Positions 57,576 to 64,000 of a DNA stretch of 64,000 bases are shown here, one piece after another (position 1 is the stretch's first letter; every line of letters begins with the position of its first letter). A program made the translations under genes and the position numbers. Origin of the DNA: Hymenobacter sp. 15J16-1T3B (GTDB lineage Bacteria; Bacteroidota; Bacteroidia; Cytophagales; Hymenobacteraceae); contig NZ_JAJFAV010000011.1 in the NCBI RefSeq assembly GCF_020711235.1, positions 145,715-209,714 of the forward strand, in the 5' to 3' direction. The notes under the pieces are model-generated. The model saw only the letters and a list, made by a program, of their open reading frames with translations, ran no database searches and was not told where the DNA came from.

Positions 57576-58625
57576 TTACTCCTGCGTGAACAGGTCGCCA
57601 GCTACGTTGCCGCGCATGTGGGCGGGCAACGGGCGGCCCAGGTGGGTGTAGGCTTGCTCGGTGGCTTCGCGGCCGCGCGAGGTGCGCTTGATGTAGCCTT
57701 CCTGGATCAAGAACGGCTCGTACACTTCCTCGATGGTTTCGGCTTCCTCGCCGCAGGCAGTGGCAATGGTGGTGATGCCGACCGGCCCGCCCTTAAACTT
57801 GTCGATGATGGTCGACAGGATGCGCTTGTCCATGTCGTCGAGGCCTTGCGAGTCCACGTCGAGGGCGCTGAGGGCAAACTGGGCAATGTCGCGGGTGATG
57901 GTGCCCGTGCCTTTGATCTGGGCGAAGTCGCGGGTGCGCCGCAGCAGGTTGTTGGCAATGCGGGGCGTACCGCGCGAGCGGCGGGCAATTTCAAAGGCCG
58001 CGTCCTCGTGAATCGGCGTGCCCAGGATTTCGGCCGAGCGCTGCACGATGTCGGTCAGCAGCTTGGCGTCGTAGTACTCCAGGCGCGAGCTGATGCCGAA
58101 ACGCGCCCGCAGCGGGGCCGTGAGCATGCCCGAGCGCGTGGTGGCGCCGATGAGCGTGAAGGGCGACAAGGAAATCTGCACCGAGCGGGCATTGGGGCCC
58201 GAGTCGAGCATGATGTCGATGCGGTAGTCCTCCATGGCCGAGTAGAGGTATTCCTCCACCACCGGGTTCAGGCGGTGAATCTCGTCGATGAAGAGCACAT
58301 CGTGCGGGTCGAGATTGGTGAGCAGGCCCGCCAGGTCGGAGGGCTTGTCGAGCACCGGTCCCGAGGTCATCTTAATGCCCGAGCCCAGCTCGTTGGCAAT
58401 GATGTGCGAGAGCGTGGTTTTGCCAAGGCCGGGCGGGCCGTGCAGCAGCACGTGGTCGAGGGCGTCGCCGCGCTGCTTGGCGGCGGCCACGAACACGCGC
58501 AGGTTCTCCACCACCTTAGCCTGGCCGGCGAAGTCGGCGAAGCTCAAGGGGCGCAGGGCCTTGTCAATGTCTTTGTCGGTGGCGTTCATATTCTCGGAGC
58601 CGCCGGTCAGATACGATTCGCGCAT
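57576..58625 (-). CDS. ruvB: Holliday-junction branch-migration helicase RuvB
   Basis: A 349-residue AAA+ motor of the RuvAB complex. Walker A is [10 protein letters not shown]; Walker [10 protein letters not shown]; sensor 1 [12 protein letters not shown]; the arginine finger and presensor region is ARFGISSRL; sensor 2 [15 protein letters not shown]. The C-terminal winged helix has [16 protein letters not shown] and [10 protein letters not shown]. The ATG at 58625 (MRESYLTGG) is chosen over an upstream hydrophobic extension that no RuvB has. Confidence 0.97.
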   Translation of the reverse strand: MRESYLTGGSENMNATDKDIDKALRPLSFADFAGQAKVVENLRVFVAAAKQRGDALDHVLLHGPPGLGKTTLSHIIANELGSGIKMTSGPVLDKPSDLAGLLTNLDPHDVLFIDEIHRLNPVVEEYLYSAMEDYRIDIMLDSGPNARSVQISLSPFTLIGATTRSGMLTAPLRARFGISSRLEYYDAKLLTDIVQRSAEILGTPIHEDAAFEIARRSRGTPRIANNLLRRTRDFAQIKGTGTITRDIAQFALSALDVDSQGLDDMDKRILSTIIDKFKGGPVGITTIATACGEEAETIEEVYEPFLIQEGYIKRTSRGREATEQAYTHLGRPLPAHMRGNVAGDLFTQE

Positions 58626-58844
58626 ACAAAAGGGAAAGGCGTGAAGCGGTAGATTCAGTAGGTAAAGTAACAGCACGCGCCGGCAAATCATTTCGCCTGC
58701 ACAATATTTTTAGCCAAAACTTTAGCTACGTGCGCCATATTGACAAAAATATTAGCAAATAGCACCTCTTCCACGGCCTTGATAAAGCCAACAAAATGTT
58801 GCTTAACTTATCGACTACTCCGTGTTTTCATCCGCCACCTTGCT

Positions 58845-59906
58845 ATGTCCGAACAGAGTGATGCCCTTGCCGACGCGCTGCCAGCGGGGTTTTACGAACA
58901 AGTGGCGCCGTTCCTGCATTTGTGCGGCATGGGCTGCCTGCAGTTCTTCAGCCGCCCCGACGACCCACTGCCCCGGGAAATTACCGCCCTGACGGGTTTG
59001 GATCTGGCGGCGGCCCGCATGATTACGGCCATCAACAGCAACGCCATGTTGGTGCGGCAGCTGCTGGAAGAGCCCGAATTGTTTTACGTGCACCTGCTGG
59101 TGGGCTGCCGGGTGCTGGCCGGGCCCCTGGCCACGCCGGTGCTGCTGTTTCTGGAGCAAAGCATGCATCTGGACGCGCAGCAAACCGTAGCCATCCGGGA
59201 GCACCTGCTGCCTTTCGGCGAAACGTTTGTGGACCTAGTGGGCAAGTTTGCCAGCCACGACGACGCTGAAGCCCGCGCCGACCTGCACCTGCTGCGCCTG
59301 CAGATCGACGGCGCTTTCACCCGTTTGGCCGGCACCCTGCAGGCCACCGACCTGCCCGCTGTCGCGCCGCCCCACAGCGCCGCGGAGGCCTGCGAGGTGG
59401 ACGACGAAGCCATTTTCGCGGTCGAGTTTCGGCAGGAGCAGTTGCGGATGCTGCGCCTGGCCCTGACGCTGGTGCGCGTGCTGCCCTCGATTTCTGAGTT
59501 GCCTTTCGCGCAGGCGGTAGCCCAGTTGTCGGGCTGCCCCGCCGCGGTTGTGGCCGCGCTGGAAGCCCGCCTGCAAACAACCGAGCCAGCCGCCCAGATG
59601 CCGCTGTCGTGGCCCGAGGTGGCCGTGCTCTACCAAAGTACCCAAGTGCTAGCCATGGCGTTGGTATCGAACGTGCAGGACGTGCTGCGCTGGGACTCGC
59701 ACGCCGGCCCGGCCGACCTTGCGCCTGACACCGGGGCGGCGGCTTGCGCGGCCGAGTTGTCGGACCCCGAGCCCGTTGCCCGGCGGCAAGAAGTCATCTG
59801 CATGATGGTCACGGGCTTTGTGGAATGCGTGCACGACAATTTCACCGATGACCCGCGGCTGACGGCCCTGCGCGCCGAAGTCACCGCGCTGGCGGACTTG
59901 CTGTAA
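58845..59906 (+). CDS. Unknown 353-residue protein
   Basis: A soluble, mainly helical, Leu/Ala-rich protein with no signal. Visible features are HLCGMGCLQFFSRPDDPLPR near the start, an acidic stretch AAEACEVDDEAIFAVEFRQE in the middle, and PLSWPEVAVLYQSTQVLAM near the end. I recognise no family. The internal ATG at 58845 is used because the upstream in-frame sequence is AT-rich and basic, unlike the rest. It is divergent from ruvB across an AT-rich gap of about 220 bases. Confidence 0.72.
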   Translation: MSEQSDALADALPAGFYEQVAPFLHLCGMGCLQFFSRPDDPLPREITALTGLDLAAARMITAINSNAMLVRQLLEEPELFYVHLLVGCRVLAGPLATPVLLFLEQSMHLDAQQTVAIREHLLPFGETFVDLVGKFASHDDAEARADLHLLRLQIDGAFTRLAGTLQATDLPAVAPPHSAAEACEVDDEAIFAVEFRQEQLRMLRLALTLVRVLPSISELPFAQAVAQLSGCPAAVVAALEARLQTTEPAAQMPLSWPEVAVLYQSTQVLAMALVSNVQDVLRWDSHAGPADLAPDTGAAACAAELSDPEPVARRQEVICMMVTGFVECVHDNFTDDPRLTALRAEVTALADLL

Positions 59907-59997
59907 CCGGGCAGTTCCCGTTTCAGCCGGGGCTTACGCGTCGCGGCCGAGCCGGCGCAGTGCCGGCCCGGCCGCAGTTGGTTGTTGCGCGGCGCGG

Positions 59998-60423
59998 TTA
60001 GCGCTGCCGGCCGGAGCGCGAACCGGCCTGGCCGCTTTGGCCGTGGTCGGCGTCGTTGCGCATGTCGCCCTGGCCTTGGTGCGGGCTTTGGGCCGAAGGC
60101 GTGCGCAGTTGGTCTTGGTGCACGGTGCCGGCGCCGCGGGTGCCCTCGGCGGCCGGGCTTTGGGTATTGGCCCCCACGCGGCCGCCGGGGCCGCCGTTGT
60201 TGGCGCCCGAGCCGGCTACGGTGTTGGCCACGCCGTCGGAGGTGCCGTCGTCGCCGATGGTGTTGAAGTCCTGGGTGGCGTCGCCGTCGTCTTGCGGGTC
60301 GCGGTCGTGGTGGCGCTGGGGGTTGTTGCGGTCGGGCTGGTAGCGCGACTCGGGCGTGTTGCGGTAGTTTTGCTTGTCCTGTTCGCGCTGGTCGCGGGAG
60401 CTGTTTTGGTTGTCGGTAGCCAT
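59998..60423 (-). CDS. Small disordered hydrophilic protein
   Basis: A 141-residue protein composed almost wholly of Asn, Gln, Asp, Arg, Ser, Gly and Thr; it starts MATDNQNSSRDQREQDKQNY and continues with RYQPDRNNPQRHHDRDPQDD. There is no Cys or Trp, and few aliphatic residues. The start (MATDNQN) resembles that of the FUS-like protein (MADNTKN), and both are Asn/Asp/Arg rich, but no Tyr-Gly repeat exists here. It looks like a hydrophilin or stress-protection protein; this is an inference. Confidence 0.7.
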   Translation of the reverse strand: MATDNQNSSRDQREQDKQNYRNTPESRYQPDRNNPQRHHDRDPQDDGDATQDFNTIGDDGTSDGVANTVAGSGANNGGPGGRVGANTQSPAAEGTRGAGTVHQDQLRTPSAQSPHQGQGDMRNDADHGQSGQAGSRSGRQR

Positions 60424-60572
60424 GATGGGAACGGGTTGGTTTGGCTTGGCTATACGACGTTTCGCGGCCCGGGGTGATTATTCACCATCAGCTAACTATA
60501 TCAAGCTCAGCCATTAACCCATTAATTCACCTACTAACGCGCCCGCCACTCCAGGCCGGCTGACGCGGCGGC

Positions 60573-60905
60573 CTACTCGTGCAGCAGTACTTCGATGTTG
60601 AGGTACAGCCAGTCGTCTTCCCATGATTTGTGGGTAAGGCGGGCCGAAAGTTGCTTGCCCGCGTCGAGCAAGCGGGCCACGGTTTCGTTGCGGCCTTCGG
60701 GCAGGTAGCCCAACCACACGCCGCCGTCTTCGGGGCGGGTGTGCACCTGCACGGCCCAGTCGTCGAAGGTGCTGTCGGCTTCGCGGCGCAGGGCCAGCGG
60801 CTGGTTGATGCGCAAGTTGGGCTCGTGTTCGGCGAGGTTGTCGCGGTGGGAAGTACCGGCGACGAGGCATTCGAGAATGACGAGGGGCGTGGCGGAGGCG
60901 GGCAT
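60573..60905 (-). CDS. Stand-alone HIRAN-domain protein
   Basis: A 110-residue protein that is almost entirely a HIRAN domain: LECLVAGTSHRDNL, then LRINQPLALRREADSTFDDW and AVQVHTRPEDGGVWLGYLPE, then GRNETVARLLDAGKQLSARL. HIRAN domains bind DNA ends or damaged DNA and are usually attached to SNF2 helicases such as HLTF/Rad5 or to nucleases; free bacterial HIRAN proteins exist. The helix and RE(x)D pattern are intact. The ATG at 60905 gives the typical start of the domain. Confidence 0.85.
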   Translation of the reverse strand: MPASATPLVILECLVAGTSHRDNLAEHEPNLRINQPLALRREADSTFDDWAVQVHTRPEDGGVWLGYLPEGRNETVARLLDAGKQLSARLTHKSWEDDWLYLNIEVLLHE

Positions 60906-61243
60906 GGCAAGGAGACTAAGCACGCGCAAAATAGCAATGCGGCGCAGTTGTCAGGCTATACCTCGGTCGTGAGGGCTATGCTGGGCGGGGCGGATTTCTG
61001 GCGGTCGATGCTGAAATGCGCCGCCATAACGCTAATAAGGCCGCAAAGCACCTCATATGTGCCGCTGCCAGCACGCCGGCGGCGCACTCATCTGCTCGGC
61101 TGCGGAGTTGGGGATGCTCATACCGCCGCGGTCTTGGCCAGCAACAAGCCATGCAGCATCCGCCGCGCTGGCGGCGCCAGAATCGGTACGCCAACTTACT
61201 GCGTAAGGCGCAGTGTACCTTCGCGGCCCATTTTCCTCTCCCC
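60906..61243. other. Gap between the HIRAN and DUF4268 genes
   Basis: A 338-base divergent gap. I see a -7-like box TACCTTCG near its right end (61216-61223) and nothing else that I can support. Confidence 0.5.
61216..61223 (+). promoter_or_regulatory. -7-like box TACCTTCG for the DUF4268 gene
   Basis: One mismatch to TAnnTTTG, 20 bases before the start codon. Confidence 0.35.
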
Positions 61244-61705
61244 ATGTACAGCAAAACCGAAGCCGCGCAGCTGCGGCAGGCGTTCTGGACCGCCTTTGGC
61301 CAGTATATGCAGCCGGTGCCTTCGTCGGAAGGCCTACCCACCAATTGGGTCAATTACAAGACCGGCCTCAAGCACGTGTATTTCCGCCTGCACGCCGATA
61401 CGCGCCGCGCCACCGTCAGCATCGACATCACCCACCCCGACGCCGGCCTGCGCGAACTGTTTTTCGAGCAGTTCCAGGAATTGCGCGCCATGCTGGAGGA
61501 AGCCACCGGCGAAACCTGGACCTGGGAACCGGCCGCCGTGGATACCAACGGCCTGCCGTTGGCCCGCATATACCGGGAACTAACGCCGGTGAATATGTTT
61601 GACCGCAACGATTGGCCCCGGCTGATTTCGTTTTTCAAGCCGCGCATCGTGGCCTTGGACGAATTCTGGAGCACCGCCCAATACGCATTCGACGAACTGC
61701 GCTGA
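61244..61705 (+). CDS. DUF4268 domain protein
   Basis: A 153-residue protein that is a single DUF4268 domain: it starts MYSKTEAAQLRQAFWTAFGQ and includes INYKTG-like NWVNYKTGLKHVYFRLHAD, LFFEQFQELRAM and ISFFKPRIVALDEFWSTAQY. DUF4268 proteins in Bacteroidota are small, soluble and of unknown function; the domain is also found fused to nuclease-like proteins, so a DNA or nucleotide role has been suggested. The start at 61244 matches the domain; the open frame upstream is not similar to anything. Confidence 0.88.
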   Translation: MYSKTEAAQLRQAFWTAFGQYMQPVPSSEGLPTNWVNYKTGLKHVYFRLHADTRRATVSIDITHPDAGLRELFFEQFQELRAMLEEATGETWTWEPAAVDTNGLPLARIYRELTPVNMFDRNDWPRLISFFKPRIVALDEFWSTAQYAFDELR

Positions 61706-61923
61706 GGCGGGCCGGTTCGCTGGCGTTGCCCGCAAAATGCGCAGTCGGAAGCCCGTCGGCCATGTGCGAGTAAGCTATGAGTGTTCTTACGACGCGCTAC
61801 GCCCGTTGCCAAATACACCGCAATGCCTCGTCAGGCCTAAATGTATTGTATTAAAATTATTTTGATAATTTATAAGATAATACCGATATAAAACCTATAA
61901 CTTATCCCACAAATACTTCTCTT

Positions 61924-62976
61924 ATGGACATCATCACCAGCCTTTGTGTAGACGACGAGCGGCACCCGGCTTCGTATTACGACCAGCTTCAGGACGCCAG
62001 CGCCGACCAGCGCCGCCGCATTTACTGGCAATGCGTGACCGTGTTTTTCGCGACTTCCACGCGTTGCAACCCGGCGGCCCACCACGTGCTCTACACCAAC
62101 GACCGGGGCTCGACGACCTGGAACGGGGTCGACTTCCAGCAGTTTTTACGGGGCCTGGGCGTGGAAATCCGGCAGATGCCCTTCGACAATTTTCAGCCGC
62201 CGGCGGGCTTTTCGGAGCGTTTCCGCAACGGTTTCTACAAGCTGGAGGTGATGCAACAACTGGCCCGCCCGGAGGCCGCCGACTACAGCCTGTTGCTCGA
62301 CTCCGACTGCGTCTGGACGCGCCCCGAACCGGCGCTGGAAGCCACCTTGCGCAGCGGGCAGCTGTTGTTGTTTGACATCAGCGGGGACCCGGACACGGAA
62401 GTGCTGGGCATGAGCCGCCGCCACATCGGCAACCTCTACCGCGAGCTGTTTCCCGACTACCCGACGGACGTGCCCGTGTATTTCGGGGGCGAGCTGGTGG
62501 GCGGCAGCCGGGCCTGCTTCGCCGACATCATGGCCAAGCTGGAGCCGATGTGGCAGCAGGTGGTGGCCGCGCACCCCGAGCAGCCACCGCGCTTCGCCAA
62601 CGGGGAAAGCATTTTCGACGGCGACGAGTACATGACCATCCTGGCCTACAACTGCCTGGACCGGCCCTGGACCGACGCCCACAGCTTCATCCGCCGCATC
62701 TGGACGGCCTACCGCTACTCTGACGTGCGCCCCACCGACCTGCAGCTGCCCATCTGGCACCTGCCCAGCGAAAAGCTGCAGGGCTTGCCCGTGCTCAGCC
62801 GGCAAGTGCTCAATCCCCGCTCCCGCTTCTGGCAAGTGCCCCTGCCAGAGCTAGGGCGCTACATGGGCCGCTACCTGGGCGTGCCGCGCAGCCTGGTGCA
62901 CCCGCAGCGGCTGCTCTCGCTATCCACCAAGCTTTCCACGGCCTGGCGCCTGACCAAGCGGCTGCTGAAAACGTAG
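61924..62976 (+). CDS. Glycosyltransferase-like (GT-A fold) protein
   Basis: A 350-residue protein with no signal. Residues 100-130 include ADYSLLLDSDCVWTRPEPAL, a DxD motif as in nucleotide-sugar transferases, and DVPVYFGGELVGGSRACF, DGDEYMTILAYNCLDRPW. These suggest a GT-A fold enzyme for a surface glycan. I do not recognise a named family. The preceding 218 bases are AT-rich, while the gene itself is GC-rich like its neighbours; transcription probably begins in the AT-rich leader. Confidence 0.75.
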   Translation: MDIITSLCVDDERHPASYYDQLQDASADQRRRIYWQCVTVFFATSTRCNPAAHHVLYTNDRGSTTWNGVDFQQFLRGLGVEIRQMPFDNFQPPAGFSERFRNGFYKLEVMQQLARPEAADYSLLLDSDCVWTRPEPALEATLRSGQLLLFDISGDPDTEVLGMSRRHIGNLYRELFPDYPTDVPVYFGGELVGGSRACFADIMAKLEPMWQQVVAAHPEQPPRFANGESIFDGDEYMTILAYNCLDRPWTDAHSFIRRIWTAYRYSDVRPTDLQLPIWHLPSEKLQGLPVLSRQVLNPRSRFWQVPLPELGRYMGRYLGVPRSLVHPQRLLSLSTKLSTAWRLTKRLLKT

Positions 62977-63106
62977 CGGGCCTCGGCCCCAGGGAGGATG
63001 GATCGGCGCCCGGGACCGCGCACGCGGTGGCCTGATTTGTGCGCCAGGTGCCCACGGGCCCGCCGCGTTGGCGGCTCCTGATTCACTTTCTATCCTTCTT
63101 ACTACC

Positions 63107-63526
63107 ATGCGCAACGTTACCTGCTTGGCCGGGTTGCTGCTCGCAGCCGCCCCGGCCTGGGCCCAACAGCCCGCCCCCACCCGCTACCTGATGCTGGTGC
63201 GCGAGGTGCAACCCGAACTACCGTACGGCTACTACCGCTCCTCGCTTTCCGTCATCGGGCCTGATGGCTCCATCAAGACGGAAGAATTCGTGGTGTACCG
63301 CGACGTGGCGCCCAAAAAAGTCATCAACGCCTCCATCACCAAGGCGCTGGCCGACTCCAGCACGGCCAGCTACCGCCGCACGCGCTATACCTACAACCAA
63401 GTGTACCTGGCCGAGGCCAAGAAGCTCAACGAACTAGGCGCCCAAGGCTGGGTGCTGGTCAACACCCTGCAGGAAGCCGGCACCATCCGCTACCTGTTCC
63501 GGCAAGAGGCCAAGGCCACTAACTGA
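63107..63526 (+). CDS. Small exported protein, DUF4177-like C-terminus (first of two)
   Basis: A 139-residue protein with a signal peptide (about 1-19, ending AWAQ). It ends KKLNELGAQGWVLVNTLQEA and a strand YLFRQE, the LNxLGxxGWxLV pattern typical of DUF4177-like small proteins. The middle, YRDVAPKKVINASITKALAD, has no clear match. It lies 26 bases before a second protein of similar type. Function is unknown. Confidence 0.72.
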   Translation: MRNVTCLAGLLLAAAPAWAQQPAPTRYLMLVREVQPELPYGYYRSSLSVIGPDGSIKTEEFVVYRDVAPKKVINASITKALADSSTASYRRTRYTYNQVYLAEAKKLNELGAQGWVLVNTLQEAGTIRYLFRQEAKATN

Positions 63527-63552
63527 CGCGGGCTTTTCCCTGGTTACGCGCT

Positions 63553-63915
63553 ATGGCTTCTTCCCGCCTGCCCCGCCTCGCACTCAGCGCCGTGCTGCTG
63601 CTGACGGCCCTTGCCTGCTGGGCTTTCTACCCCAAGCCCGCCGCCGACGCGGGCTACATGACAGTGGCCCTGTACGTCAGCGGCACCGGCCGCGGTGAAC
63701 TTGTCGTCACGGCGCCGGACGGCACCACCGCGCCCCAAGACCTGGGGCGCAGCAAATCCGTGACGCACATGCGGGCCCAACTGCTCGTGAAAGTAAACGA
63801 GCTGCACCGCCAAGGTTGGCAGGTAGTGCAGATGACGCCCAACCGCATCATCGGCACCTTCGCCACGGGCACCGACGTTTTTTACGAAGACGTTTACCTA
63901 CTGGAAAAGCGCTGA
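63553..63915 (+). CDS. Small exported protein, DUF4177-like C-terminus (second of two)
   Basis: A 120-residue protein with a hydrophobic N-terminus (about residues 8-25; a signal anchor or signal peptide). It ends KVNELHRQGWQVVQMTP, with the GW pattern shared with the preceding gene, and closes with DVYLLEKR. The two are probably diverged paralogues in one operon. Function is unknown. Confidence 0.7.
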   Translation: MASSRLPRLALSAVLLLTALACWAFYPKPAADAGYMTVALYVSGTGRGELVVTAPDGTTAPQDLGRSKSVTHMRAQLLVKVNELHRQGWQVVQMTPNRIIGTFATGTDVFYEDVYLLEKR

Positions 63916-63960
63916 CGGCTACTGCCTTATGACGGGCCTGCCGAGCGGCTGCGTCGCCAA

Positions 63961-64000
63961 ATGCAAAACGGCCGCCCTGTTGAGGGCGGCGGTTTTGCAT
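63961..64000. terminator. Palindromic terminator at the window end
   Basis: ATGCAAAACGGCCGCCCT pairs with AGGGCGGCGGTTTTGCAT around a four-base loop with one G/G mismatch. The A- and T-tracts would allow use from both sides. The window ends here. Confidence 0.75.

Overview
The window is GC-rich chromosomal DNA from a Bacteroidota member, most likely a Hymenobacter-type organism (Cytophagales, Hymenobacteraceae). The evidence is the gene content: GldH, a GWxTD protein, a DUF2723 protein, a PorE-like OmpA protein, a protease with a type IX secretion (T9SS) C-terminal sorting domain, GH92 and GH43 enzymes, type B L31 and RicT. Many genes also carry the Bacteroidota -7 promoter motif TAnnTTTG. 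I see no rRNA, tRNA, CRISPR array, transposase or phage gene.

Layout. 1-7.5 kb: DUF2723 membrane protein (cut by the window edge), GWxTD protein, rlmB, then manC-like and kdsD on the minus strand. 7.5-20.8 kb: recQ, an M3 peptidase, a DHFR-like protein, a bacilliredoxin, TPR protein, PorE-like protein, SUMF1-like protein and an overlapping lutC-lpxH-propeller operon. 20.8-31 kb: GH43, a helix-hairpin-helix protein, PAP2 phosphatase, a secreted lipoprotein, an SDR protein, a 606-residue Tyr/Gly/Gln/Arg-rich disordered protein, and ricT-gldH. 31-42 kb: M57 metalloprotease, T9SS-exported S8 protease, NHL propeller, alcohol dehydrogenase, GH92, rfbD-like SDR, cyclophilin and GNAT. 42.4-44.3 kb: a lower-GC accessory patch with two unknown proteins around a DUF2238 gene. 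44.3-52.2 kb: hemC, holB, a GlmU-like protein, L31, rdgB, udk and batD. 52.5-56.5 kb: two tandem gene pairs encoding exported ferritin-like proteins. 56.5-64 kb: queG, ruvB, an unknown 353-residue protein, a small disordered protein, a stand-alone HIRAN protein, DUF4268, a glycosyltransferase-like protein and two small secreted proteins.

Most genes are ordinary housekeeping or envelope functions. The cell-surface genes fit together: GldH and the PorE-like protein belong to the gliding/T9SS machinery that would export the S8 protease, while manC, kdsD, lpxH, rfbD and the GlmU-like gene feed surface-polysaccharide or LPS synthesis.

The strongest unusual signals are four. (1) A family of inverted-repeat elements built of 15-base GGTGAAnTTGTGAAn units fills three short gaps between co-directional genes (cyclophilin-rfbD, holB-hemC, hypothetical-rdgB); each begins 6-7 bases after a stop codon and ends 2-8 bases before a start codon. 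(2) The 606-residue protein has the composition of eukaryotic FUS/EWS-type prion-like domains plus RGG motifs. (3) The duplicated ferritin-like gene pairs show stepwise loss of metal-ligand residues. (4) A second repeat family, whose spurious translations read HPERSEGP and RYAQDD or RCAQDD, has at least two intact copies and one decayed half copy.
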